From Sipunculus nudus (taxonomy: Eukaryota > Annelida > Sipuncula > Golfingiida > Sipunculidae), in assembly GCA_026874595.1 (NCBI GenBank), contig CM049308.1:40842527-40906526 (forward strand): a stretch of 64,000 nt of DNA, read 5' to 3'. The position numbers and the translations under genes were made by a program. This document shows, piece after piece, positions 24,401 through 39,400 of this stretch (the stretch's first letter is position 1; each line of letters starts with the position of its first letter). The notes under the pieces are model-generated. The model was not told the origin of the DNA. It was given only the letters and a program-made list of their open reading frames with translations, and did not search any database.

Positions 24401-27400
24401 CAGACCATTAGTCCCAATGATCAAAGTTAGTTTTGTGAAAATCTGCCCAATGATTCCTGAGAATTAAGCTTCTAAGTGTTTTTCTATAATCAGCTCTAAA
24501 ACGTAGAAAATATGTCATGGTCACCCATCTTTAACTTGACCAAGATATTGTCAATATACATCTTCACCAAAGAAATAAAATTCCTAGGGTGAACTCTTTT
24601 AGGGATATCCTGCTCACAAAGCCAAAGTTGAAAAATCAGATAAAAATTAATTAAAAATCAGATACTGTAGGTGGCGCTACCAAACTTGTGCAGCAGGTAC
24701 AAACCATCAGTCCCAGTGGTCAAAGTAAGTTTTGTGAAAATCTACCCAATGGTTCCTGAGAAATAAGCTTCTAAGTGTTTTTCTATAATCAGCCCTAAAA
24801 CATAGAAAAATAGGTCAAGGTTACCCATCTTCAAACTTGAATGAGATTTTGTCAATATACATCTACACCGAAGAAATAAAATGCCTACCGTGAATCCTTT
24901 TAGAGATATCCCAATCACAAAGTAAAAGTTAACGGACGCGGGACGGACAGACGGACGGACAGCTTTGGTGACGACAATAGCCAATCAGCCTAAGGGCTGA
25001 GGGCTAAAAAAGGCAGAAGTAACCTAGCTTTTGTTATTAAATGAGCTCAATATTTGTTTGTATTGAGTAATCATATTTTTTATATCAATAATGATTTACC
25101 TGCTCACGAGTTGGTCCCTCATGACTGAACACACCTCCAGAAAACAGTCTTGGATACTGGAACAAACACCAGATTTTATTTGGTTAGTTCAAAACAACAT
25201 AGATCCGCCACAGATCAGCATATTACCCATTCTTATGTACCAGTTGTTCATAAAATTTATGATAGGTGACAGTGCAACAAAAACAAGTGACCCATGGGTC
25301 ATGACGCTCAGCTGACTGGGAAGAGATTCGCAAAAGGAAATTTTATCATTAGAATGGTAGTATATACCCATTCAACTGAAGCATCAAACAGATTAACCAA
25401 CAGGCCAAGATTTAGTCTGTATTTATATATCTCAAAAATAGAGAAAAATGTGTAAACTTTTAAAACTAGAATACAGGTAACCGACAAGTGACTACATGTA
25501 TCTGCCAAAATCGGATAGTGAGGCATGGATTGAGTGGCAAGGGGAAATAGAGTGAGGTATGTTGCATATTAGCATGGATGTCTGCAGCCTAAATGTGTAT
25601 GTAGGTTGTGCCACCTACCACAAATCCAGAAAGCTGTTCAGGTTGTATACACCTGCAAAATTTTAGGCAGAAAAGTCAAACCACTACATGTATATGAGCG
25701 ATTTTTGCCCATGGCAGACAAACAGAGAAACACTGTGCAAAAATCTTTGCAGGTAACCCCTCCAGTTTTGTGTATGATAAAGACCTATGTGAGATCTAAA
25801 CACATGCACAATTTTGGCCCAATCGGTCAAATGGTTCCTGAGATATGAGCTTGGATGTGTGCAGCGTTAACTAGAATGTAGGTGGCGCCACCTGTCATAA
25901 AATCAAGAAAGCTGTCCACGATGTATAAACCTGCAAAATTTTAGGCAGTTATGTCGAACCACTACAGAGAAATGAGTGATTTTAGGCCACGGTAGACTAA
26001 CAGACAGACGCTGTGCAAACATTGTTACAGGTGGCGCCACCATTTTTTGTGTATGTTACAGAGCTATCAAAGGGCTACATTTGTATAAATTTTATTTCCT
26101 GATCGGTCAAACGGTTCCCAAGATATAAGCTTGGATGTCATCAGCGTGAACGTGAACGTAGGTGGCGCCACCTGTCATAAATTCAAGAAAGCTATCCTGG
26201 ATGTATACGCATGACGAATTTCAGGTGAATTAGTCAATTCACTGCAGAGATATGAGTGATTTTAACCCAAGGCAGATGAACAGATGGACACTGTGCAAAC
26301 ATGTTTACAGGTGGCGCCACCATTTTTTGTGTATGTTATAAAGCAATCCAAGGGCTACATTTGTATCAATTTAATTCCTGATCGGTCAAATGGTTCCCGA
26401 GATATGAGGGTTTATGAGTGGAAACAGACCCACAAATGGACACTGGATAGAGAGGAAAGGTCAGAGGTCAACGCAAATTGGTTAGGCACCAGTTCACATG
26501 TGACCCGATAATAGGTGTAAGTTTGGGAAAAATCGGTCCATTAGTCTCCGAGGAGCTCTCTGGAAACGAACGCCGCCGCGGTGGAGGAACTCGGTCAAAA
26601 ACATAGTATCCGCAAAACTTCGTTTTGGCGGATACAAAAATACAGGTGGCTCCACCAGTCTGCAGAAACTAATAAAAACACTTAATGGTCAATATCCATG
26701 CAAAAAATCATGGTGATCTCTGCATTAGTTGTTCAGATACTTCAGTTTTTGTATCAAATTGTCCATTATTCTGAGGGATACTTAGGAGTCCTATAGCTTG
26801 AAGGATATGGGTAACAGAGACCTAATTTCAAGTTTCCACAGGCACCTTTCATGGGCCTCCTTGCATGACAAGAATGAAGATTCTAGGTCCAGTTGTTGCG
26901 ATTTGTACCCTGTTGACAGATAACCACATCTTTAAAGGTCTCAAAAAAAAGAAAAAAATTCGTAAAAATTTGAAAAAAAAATAGAGGTGGCACACCCAGT
27001 CTGCAGAAACTGATGGAACAGCTCATGATCAATATGTATGCCGACAATCATGACCATCAGTGTTGTAGTTATTGAAATACTGCAGTTTTTGTATCAAATT
27101 TTCCATTATTCTGGCGGGGGGGGGGGGGGGGGGTATTTTGGACCCATACAGCTTAAAGAATATGGGTAACAGAGACCTAATTTCAAGTTTCCATGGAGAC
27201 TTTTCATGGGTCTCCCTGTGTGTCAAGAATGAAGATTCTTGGTCCAGTTTTTATGATTTGTGCCCTGTTAACAGATGTTCATATCTTTAAAGGTCTCAAA
27301 AATACAGAAAAATTTCGTAAAAAAAAAACGAACAAATACAGGTGGTGCCACCAGTCTGCAGAAACTTGTGAAACACTCCATGATCATTATCCATGCAAAC

Positions 27401-30400
27401 AATTATGGTTATCTCTGCATTAGTTGTTCAGATACTTTAGCTTTTGTATCAAATTTTCCATTATTCTGAGCTGTACTTTGGAGTGCCATAGCTCAAAGGA
27501 TATGGGTAACAGAGACCAAATTTCAGGTTTCCATGGAGACTTATCATGGGTCTCCCTGTGTGTCAAGAACGAAGATTCTAGGTCCAGTCGTTACGATTTG
27601 TACCCTGTTGACAGATAACTACATCCTTAAAGGTCTCAAAAATGGAGAAAACAATTCCTGAACATTGAAAAAGTCAGGTGGCGCCACCAGTCTGCACAAA
27701 CTGATGAAACATCTCATGATCAATATGTATGTCGAAAATCATGACCATCAGTGATGTAGTTAATGAGATATTGAAGTTTTTGTATGAAATTTTTGACTAT
27801 TCTGGGGGGTAATTTTGGGCCCCATAGCTCGAAGGATATGGGTAACAGAGACCTAATTTCTGGTTTCCATGGAGACTTTTCATAGGTCTCTCAGTGTGTC
27901 GAAAATGAAGATTCTAGGTCCAGTCGTTACGATTTGTGCCACGCTAACAGATGACAGCATCCTCAAAGGTCTCAAAAATAGAGGAAAAAATCGTAAAAAA
28001 TCAAACAGTACAGGTGGCGCCACCAGTCTGCAGGAACTGATCGAACATCTCATGATCAATATGTATGCCAAAAATGAAGACCATCAGTGATGTAGTTATT
28101 GAAATATTGAAGTTTTTGTATGAAATTTTTTACTATTCTGGGGGGTACTTTGGGGCCCCATAGCTCGAAGGATATGGGTAACAGAGACCTAATTTCTGGT
28201 TTCCAAGGAGATTTTTCATGGACCTCTCAGTGTGTCAAGAATTAAGATTCTAAGTCCAGTCTTTATGATTTGTGCCTTGTTAACAGATGTTCACATTTTT
28301 AAAGGTCTCAAAAATAGAGAAAAAAATTCGTAAAAAATCGAAAAATACAGGTGGCGCCACCAGTCTGCAGGAAGTGATGTAACATCTCATGATCAATATG
28401 TATGCCAAAAATCATGACCATCAGTCAAGTAGTTAATGAGATATTGAAGTTTTTGTATGAAATTTTTGACTTTTCTGGGGGGTACTTTGGGGCCACATAG
28501 CTCAAAGGATATGGGTAACAGAGACCTAATTTCTGGTTTCCAAGGAGATTTTTTATGGACCTCTCAGAATCCCAAGTTACAAGGTTCTAGGTCCAGCGGT
28601 TACGATTTGTGCCTGGTTAACGGACGGACAGACGGACAGACGGACAGACGGACAGACAGACAGACGGACAGACGGACGACGGACAAAGAGTGATCGCTAT
28701 AGCTCAGATGACTTTCAGTCAGCTGAGCTAAAAAACTAAAATTATTCAAGATTTAGGGGCATTCTTCACAATATTTTAAGACCAAACTCAGAAATTTCCA
28801 AGACATGACCTATTTCCCTGACAGAAGTTGAATGACACCACCATCAAATATAATATGGAAATGCTTCACTATCAGTGGTAGGTACTATAGTGCCTGTAAA
28901 AAGTATACCTGGTATTGCCTATGGAAGAAGTCTGATTAAATTTTGTGTAATTATTTCATGTGTTAATGTTCCTCGGTCAAGTGCTTCTTTCCAAGTAAAA
29001 CAAAGTGATATATATGTAAATATACCTCTCTGCAGTAACTTATGGGATATAATTTTATTCTGAACAATGATCTTGTATAATAAATATATAAGGATCAATA
29101 TGTACTTACACTTTCAAGAAGTTTCCTCCCAAAACTGAATTTGGCCATGATGCCAAAGATGATACCAAAAAGAATCAAACCAATGGTCTTCAGGATGGTT
29201 CCTGTGACAAAGTATGCTCGGAATTGCAGCTGGTAAAAAAAAAAAAAAAAAGAAATATTGGACATCATTCTATTACAATTACAATAATCATATGATCATA
29301 TGATTACAATGATTATTATGATCATATAAATAGTTGCCCATGGGCCAAGACGCTCAGCTGAATTCAAGGAATGTGGAACAATGAGCAAAATGACTGCCAG
29401 AGTGCAAACAAATCATGAATTTTGTGAGGAGTCCTAAGAAATGGGTTTCAGTGGGCTGTTGGACGGATGACAACTTCATTTGAAGGTCTCAGAAATAGAA
29501 AGAAAAATGCGTAAAAATTTGAAAAAAAATACAGGTAGTGCCACCAGTCTGCAGGAACTGATGAAACACTCCATGATCAATATATATCTCCCAAAAATCA
29601 TGGCTTTCAAGGCCTAAGTTATTCCAGATACTGGAGCTATTGTTTGTATCAAATTTTTAATTATTCTTGGGGGTATTTACAAGTCCTATAGCTCAGACAA
29701 TATGGGTAACAGAGACCTAATTTCAGATTTCCATGAAGACTTTCATGATGTCACGTATGAAGATTCTAGGTCAAGTGGTTACGATTTGTGCCCTGTTACA
29801 AGATGAGGTTTTATTTGAAAGTCTCAAAAAGAGAAAAAATTGCGTACCAATTTAAAAAAAAATATAGGTGGCACCACCAATCTGCAGGAACTGATGAAAC
29901 CCTCCATGATCAATATGCATGCAAAAAACCATGGCCATCAGTACATTAATTATTCAGATACTGCAGCTTTTGTATTACATTTTAAATTATTCTTAGGGGT
30001 ACTTGCGAGCCCCATAGCTTCAAAGATATGGGTAACAGAGACCTAATTTCATGTATCCACAGAGACTTTTCACGGACCTTCCTTGATGTCAAGTTAGAAG
30101 ATCGCAGGTCCAGCGGTTACAATTTGTACCCTGTTAACAGATCAGGCTTTATTTGAAAGTCTAAAAAAAAGAAAAAAATGTGTACAAATTAAAAAATATA
30201 TAAAGGTGGCGCCACCAGTCTGCAGGAACTGATGAAACACTCCATGATCAATATGCCTGCAAAGAATCATGGTGATCAATGCAATAGTTATACAGATACT
30301 GCAGCTTTTGTATCAAATTTTTAATTATTCTGAGGGGTACTTACTACAAAGGATATGGGTAACAGAGACCTAATTTCACGTTTTTTACAGAGACTTTTTA

Positions 30401-33400
30401 TTGACCTCCCTTGATGTGAAGTTAGAAGAATCAAGGTCCAGCGGTTATGATTTGTGCCCTGTTAACAGATGACAGCTTCTTTGAAAGTCTCAACAAGGGA
30501 CCTATGGGTCACGACGCTCAGCTGTTATATATGATAAAAAAATATTATTTAGAAATGAGGCACATGCTGGTTTTGTGTGGTAATAAATATAAGCTGTATT
30601 ATGAGTTGTTGTTGTTTAGCTTATGTATGATTTTGATAGTACCTTTGGAGACAGGGAAGAGGATTGATTTCATTTATTTTATTAACAAATGGAGTACTAC
30701 TGTCACACAGATTTTGACTTGGCCATATAACTTATAAGCAGAACATATAATATAAGAGTTTAACTATTTATTAAAAAATTACAAATATTGTCCCAAATAT
30801 AATTTTAATTAAAAATAATAAGAGAATCATATGATTTTTTAAAATGAAATATAACTGATATAATTATTAAAATAATATTACAGAATATATTCATGAATGC
30901 ATTCATGAATACATTTTGAAAGTATTTGCACGAGTATTCATATACTTTCATTTTTACCTGAATTCCCATTCTTTATGCAAGAAATTTTATAATGGAGTAC
31001 ATAATCATATTCGTATTTAAATACAATTACAAAGTATTCGCACCATGTCTGGTATTTATTCAGTTTTCACCAAACAAAGATGTTGAGAATCCAGAATATA
31101 CAAAATTCACACATTTAAATAATGATCATAAGTACCTGGTTTTATGGCCTTTATTTATATTAAAAAATAACTGTAAAAAATTCATTTTGGACTAATTTCA
31201 CATCAATGTACACACTAGACACAGTAGGAATCTAGATTAATATTATCAACTGCATCTTTGTCTATCATTAATTTCCTTCATATAATCCCTAATGATTAGT
31301 AATGAATAATATGATTTACTTCTTTATCATTAAAATTGAACTGAAAAATGCCATAGGTGACTGCATGGCGTTATTTGGAATATGTGACATTCTACCCATC
31401 GATACAAGATTCTTATATCATCAGTAACTGCAAGTTAATTTTCTGTTATTATAAACTAACAAATTCCTTTTCTATTTTTCTTTAATTTGTTATTAAAAAC
31501 CAATAAAAGTTTATTAATTTATTGTTTATTGTTATGTTGTTGGTTAAAACTACTAGATGAGTTGGGTTGGACACCTGGATCAACTGTGGCTGGCCATAAG
31601 CTGCCTGGATTCTCGCCTCAAGCGTGCATAATTTGATGAAAGGTCAACAAGGTCAACAAAGTGGTGACTCAAGAGGGGCTGGAGAGAGCCAAAGTCTGAC
31701 AGGGTCTCATAAAAAACATTATTAAAAGCTACAATATTTGGCCAATTTCTTTCAGCTTTCTAAACTAAAAAGCTGAAATCCTTATGTGTGCATGATATGA
31801 AAATTATATCAACAGTGCTCACGGGAAACAAACGTGCCATGGTCACAGTTGGGCAAAATTTAAGGTACTAATTTTATATTTATGCTAATAACTTATAAAA
31901 TTTGAAAAATTCAGAACTAATTTTGGGTATTCAATTGAATCTTGATTAAATAATGTTACATCCCTGACAAAAAAATCTCTAGCTTCAGCAATGCCCTTGT
32001 TAAGGGAGTAAATATATTTCTTGATTTTTTACAAAGTGCATTATGTTTGGGCCCATAACTTAAAACAATTACGCAATACTGACATCATTCTGGCATGTGC
32101 ATAGAGAATGAAAAATATGTATATTATTTATGATTAAAGTCAGATCAGTGGTTTTGATATTAGGCAGTCTTGAAGTGTAACAATGGGTTTTTAATGGAAA
32201 AATGAAGTTTTTCATTAATATCTCGAAGGTATTAAGTCCTAGTGACCAAATTCTTGGCATGGTAGGGGATTTTGGAGAAATCCAACTGTATGCCAAATTT
32301 AAGGAACTTAGAGCTGAAGCTCGGGAGCTGAGCTCTAGCAAACTGCATAACACTAGCAATATGTGACATGGTGCTTGAAAACTTGAATAAAATCTACAGT
32401 TTTTGATCAACTGGTTTCAAATTTTTGGTGTTAACAGTTGAAATGCGAACAAAAACATGCTGTGAAAATTAAATCCACAGCGGTTACAGCAAAAAAACGT
32501 GCCATGGTCAAAGTTGGGCAAAATTTAAGGTACCAATTTTTTATTTTTGCTAATATTTTAAAAAATTTAAAAGATTTTGATCTTATTTTGGGTATACAAT
32601 TTAATTTTGATTAATAAAAGTAATATTACTGGAAAAAAAGTGCTTAGCTTTAACAAGTTTTGTGTTAAGTGATAAAATTTCTTTCCTGATTATTTACAAA
32701 ATGCATTATGTTTGGGCCCATAACTTTTTTAAATTATATAATACAGACCTAATTTTTGGCATGTACATAGGAATTATATAGAGGATTATTTATAGGAAAT
32801 ATGAGGAAAAACAGATGAGTGGTTTTGATATTAGGCAGTCCTGAAAGGTGAAAATAGGTTTTTAATAAAAAATTGAGGTTTTTACCTTAATTTCTCAAAG
32901 GAATGAAGTCGCAAAGACCCAGTTTTTGGCTTGGTAGGAGATCTTGGGGACATCTAACATTATGCTGAATTTTGTATTCCTAGGTCTTATGGTTTCAAAA
33001 CGTGCCACATCTACGGACGGACGGACGGACGGACGGACGGACAGACGGACGGACGACGGACAATGGACCACTACTATAGCTCAGATGACTTATAGTCAGC
33101 TGAGCTAAAAATAAAGAAAAAAAATTCGTAAAAAATTGGAAAGAAAAATACAGGTAGTGCCACCAGTTTGCAGGAACTGATGAAACATCCCATGATCAAT
33201 ATTCATGCAGAGAATCATGGTGATCCACCGCAGTAGTTATTCAGACATTTGAGCTTTTGTATCAAATTTTCCATTATTCTGGGGGGTACTTTGGAGCCCC
33301 ATAGCTTGAAGGATATGGGTAACAGAGACCTAATTTTTGGTGTCCAAGGAGATTTTTTATGGACCTCCCTGGATGTCAAGTGAGAAGATCCCAGGTCCAG

Positions 33401-36400
33401 ATGTTACGATTTGTGCCCTGTTAACGGACGGCCAGACGGCTGGACAGACGACAGAAAAAGGGTGATCGCTATAGCTCAGATGACTTACAGTCAGCTGAGC
33501 TAAAAATTAAGTGAATGGATATACATTAGGAATGAATATCCAGTTTTTTATTTATGCGACAACTAATGTAAACTAAACACTTGCAACAAATTTTTCTGAT
33601 TACAGATCATTTAAATTAAACCAATTAGATTCCAAGATGACTATGTTAATCTTGTAGAAGAATTCCTTCTTAAAATACAATAGTTCATGAATAGACAAGC
33701 AAACAGCAGTTTTTTTTCTCAAAATTAAACAAATGCAAGAGTATACAATACACCCAACATATGTCTTGTTGCCTTTGACCTCTAACCTTATTGAATATGC
33801 ATGGATTTTGCATAGAATCAAACCTTGGCAAGATTATTTATTGGTTAGAAATTATAGTGGGTTTCATGAAAATCCATTGAATCCCTGGTGGGTTATCAGA
33901 GCAACACTAAAAGTAAACAGACAGATGGATGCTGCCAAGATTATAAAACACCTATCCTAGCATGTAAATACAAAGAACTCCTACAGGTCTCTCTTTCCGG
34001 ACAGAATAGTTGAAGATTTGTGTGCGGTTCACCACCGAACGGTCACTTCCTGGGAAGGGAACACAGTAGCCACTGGCCACATCACTGTGAAACACTGGGG
34101 GCCTGTAGAAAATGTGAAAGTATACATTATACTTAATTCACTTGTTAAACACAATCAAAAAGGTTTGTATTTTCTGCAATTCACCACAATCTCAAGTTCT
34201 TGTACTGTTTTAGAATCTGATAAGTCCTATTCAATGAAGACAATGAATACTTAAAAATTAAGAGTTTTATTAGATGTTTAAACAAGACTGTGAAATCAAT
34301 GGTTATACTTATGTATTACTGCAGATTAGAATGAATTCCTTAAATGCAAGAAATATGAAACCACTTGATAATCATATTAGAAATTAAGATCAGATAAAAA
34401 TCCCTTAAATACTGAATATTTAAATTATTTAAATAGACAATATTGCAACAACAAAATATTTGACTTATGGAATTTTAAATCTCTAACATTTCTAATATAT
34501 TTTAAGCTGGAAAATAGCAGATTTCAAATAAACTATACTGTAACAGAGACATAACAGAAGCAAACCAAGCTGATAGTGACATAAATACTGTGACGGTACA
34601 GCAAGATCTAAAATAATCAATATGGTTAAATAAAGTATGATAGGAAACAGCTGGCCACAAAAACATCATGTTAATTGCAAGAGCCAACTGTAACTGAGGA
34701 AAAATCAATGAAACATCAAATTTTTACATTACTATATTGTACACTTTAATGAGCTGGAAGTGGATCAGGGCAGTCATTTAAGTAGAACAGGACTGAAATC
34801 ATTGAAACAATAGTCTTGTATAACTGATTCTCAATCATGGGTCACTATTAAAGCATCAATACACATCATGTTTTATAGCAACCTGAACCAGGACAAGCAC
34901 TAACTACATATATACAGAGCATTCTTTGGTTTACACATATATGACTACCTTCCCGGCATTCTGTGCTTGTTCTTGGGTAAAGTTACTAAAGCACGTTGCT
35001 GTTTGCGGAGAGCTCGCAGCTCATGCCAGTTGGCCAGCCCATGGATGGCTGACTGCCAAGTGCCGAAGTGAAGTCCTTCCGGCTTTATCCATCAAAGATA
35101 TTGACAGGTTAATACAATTTTACATATTGGTATATAAGAACAGGAGATATATATTCTTCCTCTAATCATCATCCACCACTATTCATCAATCAATTTCAGA
35201 TAATTCACCAACCTCAAGCAGACCAAACTGCTACACCACCTTCTTTTTTGCCAAAAGAATGGTTTGCCTTAAGAAACCATACGTCGGACAACTAGGAATG
35301 AGCAATCATACAATAAACAAAAAAAGAATATACAAAAAAAGGACATTCCTGCAAATGATTACAGACAACAGAATTAGATGCTTCAAGTCTGAATATGTCC
35401 CCCAATTCACAAACAAGTAATGGATCAGGCCAAGGATGGTATTGATGAAAAGATTATATACACATAAAAAGATTAGATAGATAGACACAGAAAAAGGGAT
35501 AGAGTGATGTCTTTGACAAAATCCATACCAGAGTACAATTTGGTAGAACCCTGAACAGGCATGATAAACCCAGTGACAGAATCTCCTGGAGCTATCATCT
35601 CCAAAAAAGGGGAGGAGGAGGGAGCTAGTTGTTACCTGAGAGGCATATCCCACAAGTAGTGGCAGAACATTGAGAAAAAAAGTTTGGTCTTAGACAGAGT
35701 AAGGCTTGGAATACATGTATCAGCTCATGTGCTTATAGAGAATCCTCACTATGAACCTAAACATCAGCCAAGAATATCATAAATGAATGGAGCAAGTCAG
35801 TACAAATTTTGTGACCCCATGTCCAAGACACAAGTTATCATTTCCCAAACTCCTTGTTTTTCCGGTTAGAATTTCTTTAAATATTTGATAGAACCATCTG
35901 GGTCTGCTGCTGTTGGTCTAACATCCTACCACAGTAGCTACCTTTTAGGTGGCCGGAACTTGCTCTTTGGAACTTTAACAGCAGAGAGCTGTTTCCTCAG
36001 TGCTATTAACTCGTGAGCATGGGCAAACCCATAAATGGCCGACTGAAAGGTAGCAAAGTGCCCTCCTCCTCCCTAAAACAGTCAACAAACTTATTACCTT
36101 CTAAAAAACCAAGATAATCTTTAGTAACATGTTTTACTTTAATAAATTCTTCGAAATTAACTTGTAGAAAGTCTACCTAAACCATTTTCATCATGAATAA
36201 TAAGAGTTGTGCACAATCAGATCACCAGCATGAAGGATCCAACTTCATTAATCATCTACCTTGCATATGTTCATAAGCTCACATAAATCATCTCCACAAT
36301 TCTGAGCACTTATACTATATATAAGTATATAATAAGACATAACATATTAATATATAAACTGTCATACACAATCTGCATGGTCATCTCACCAGCCACAGTG

Positions 36401-39400
36401 ACATCTAAGTAGAAAGTTTTCATAGAAACTATTGTCTGCATAGTACCCACATTCATTACAAGTAATACTTTAGAATACATCATGCTTGAAACTGTTTCCT
36501 ATGAAACAGCACTTCTTCAGTAACATTACAAATATTACAGAAAATAAATTCTATGTATACAGGTCAAAATTTGCCACAAAATGATTAATATTTGGTGTTT
36601 GGACACAGATGTTTTTCTTACAGGTCTGTAATTAATTCAGCCAGTTCTCTTCAATCATTGCTTAGAAAAATTGTCTTCTATAGTTAAATGTTATTATGTC
36701 TTCTTGAAACTACAAAAACCAAACCTTTGACTCATATAATGAGAAAAATGCTACATCCTGTGAACTACCAGTGCATTAAAATTAAATTTGTCTTCAAGTG
36801 ATTTATATCAGAAAATTCCTCCTACATAATTAGTTGTTACTTTTTCTACTTTTTCAAGTTTTTAATAGTGATATTGGATTTAAATTTTAAAACATTTCAT
36901 CCATAATGCAGTGTTTGAATTGCTACATTTAGGGTAGCCATTTGTTCAAATGTAAATTCCACAAAAGACTAAATATGAGTATTTATATGACATATATTTT
37001 ATTGTAATATATTTCATATCATAAATGCAATAAATTAATATAAATTGCCCCACTGCACACTTCTAACATCCTGACTTTGATTAGAATGGTTAGGTGTTAC
37101 AACCTTAAAATTATAGTTTCACGCTTCTGCTGCTAGATCTCACTACCTGTTACTTATAAAGCTATTTGCAGATATGACCTTATCAAGGCAGGTGTGAAAG
37201 AAGTCTAACCTTTGGCCCAGAATGGACTTCAACATAGCTCTCTACAGCATTCATGTCACCTGAAAATTAAAGCAGAATTAGCTGATATAATAAACACTTG
37301 CAAATTGAAATCCCTTTTTTTTTTAATACTCAGTCAAAATAAGAAATGGAATTGACTCAGAAATGCTCTATACTGATGTAATTATTCAGGGAAGACTATG
37401 ACCATGATTCTAACAAAATTACCAGATATTTTGCATCCAGTCCTATAGAAACCTTATTCCAGGATCCTTGACTGATCCTTGTTAACTAACTGAATAGTTT
37501 TAGCAATCATCTGAATCACTTTCATACTATTCAGTCTGTGGCTACACTTTTACATAAAAGTAATTCAGCAAGCTTTTTCATGAATAACAAACAAAGCTTG
37601 CAAAATTTTTAGGCTGAAATCACAACTGCCAATTAAATCTTACGAACAATATACAAACAATATATCTGTACTATTCACACGTGGTCTGAACAGGATAAAT
37701 AAGATACAGCACAGGCTTATATGGCTTTATTTTACTGACAAGATTCTCCATGCCAGCTACTTTTAACATTTTATTGAAACATCCCACCAGATGTCCATGC
37801 AGAAATAGAGTATGCGAGTCATTTGGTTAGTTCATTTGCCTTTTCCATGATTTATGAAACAGTCACCACAGCAGCTCACTGAATCAAGGTCTTTGAAAGT
37901 GTAGCCAGTACTAGCCACAGACTTGATAGTACAAAGATGATCTGAATAATCTATACCGCTACTGATGGAAAAGGAAATATCATACTTGATAGTCAATGTA
38001 CTGTCAGAGGAAAATAATCATTTTACATATATGCTAATTACCAGCCATAATCATTAGGCCTATAGACCATAATCATTTGGAGGGAAAAAGGCATTGGATG
38101 CATTCTAAAAAGACAAGATTTTAATAATATGACTGTGCATTATCAGAGAACTGTTGATAAATTATACTACTTACATCAGGGATACAAATCATACACACTG
38201 AATTGAAAGTACACAAGCAACTGACTGGTGCAAGCATGAGGTCAAAGGGCAATTACTTTGGTGATTTGTATGAAGTATTTATTGAACAAAAGATCAGACA
38301 AAAGGTTCTGCATGATATGGAATCAATCAGTTAATGCAGAAAGAGTACTAAAGTTCTTGGTCCAGGTAACTCTAGCGAAATACTCAAGTCAAATTATGAG
38401 TAGGCTTGTATTATGGCTAGTGAGCCTATAAATTGAATTTGCTATGTCAGCGACTTCAACTTAAACATTAAAGTGCAACAAAGTTCACTAACATGCAACT
38501 AAGAAGTTGAACATAGATGTTGTTTTATTATGTTGTTGTGTGTTGTGTTATATTATTAAAAGGCATCACATATTCCATTTGTGATCTTTTTTTTCTAAAT
38601 TGACTTGTGTAGGGTGTTATCATTATGGTCATGCGTATTAGACTGTGTTAAAGTAAAAATTTACACCAGTTTCAGCTCAATGGAAAAATGGTCTATATTT
38701 TTGCATATTCCTGTTAAAACTTTAGCTTGCCATACCATCAAAATTGTCTCTGGTGAAAGTGGTCCCCATGTCGGCTGGAATGCTGTCCCAGCCACAGGCC
38801 CCAATCGCATACACGCCAGCTTCCCTTGCCTTCCCATCATACAACAGCTGCATCTTCTCTAGATACTGAAATTAATTATATTTCAATTTTTTAGATAATT
38901 AATTCAAAATTAAATTATATATAAAAGTAGGCTTTTTTACAGAGAGAAATCACTTTTTACTGATGATATAAAAAAGTGAAATTTGTGCTTCAGTTTTAGA
39001 CAAACTGTGTATACCGTATATGAGACTGCATGATCAGTCTTCAGCAGTGGACTTGGTATATAGATTGTAAATTTGTAACATTATCAGGTTTTCTTTGAAA
39101 TGCAACTTATTTTGTCAGTAAAGTTTCCAACTATCCTTTGCACACTCACTCAATTTTAAAAGGGTTACATGGCTGCTGGACACTTATGGGTCTGTTTTAA
39201 AATGTTGTGGTGGGAGTTTGAATATAAGATTCTTAGAATATTTTATGGACATAAAAGTGTACCAGGAAGACTTTCCAATTTATGATTCTAAATAATCTTA
39301 ACTTACATTAAGGCTTGTATCTAGGGATATATTAAGAAGTACTGTCAACTTGAAAGGGAATATAAATATTCCACTGCTATATATTTACCTGAGGCTCTCC

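Noticed and set aside
29281-29330. Cruciform-type palindrome (ATCATATGATCATATGAT)
   Set aside because: It is a short AT-rich symmetric sequence in an intron, and symmetric AT words like this are common by chance and in simple repeats.
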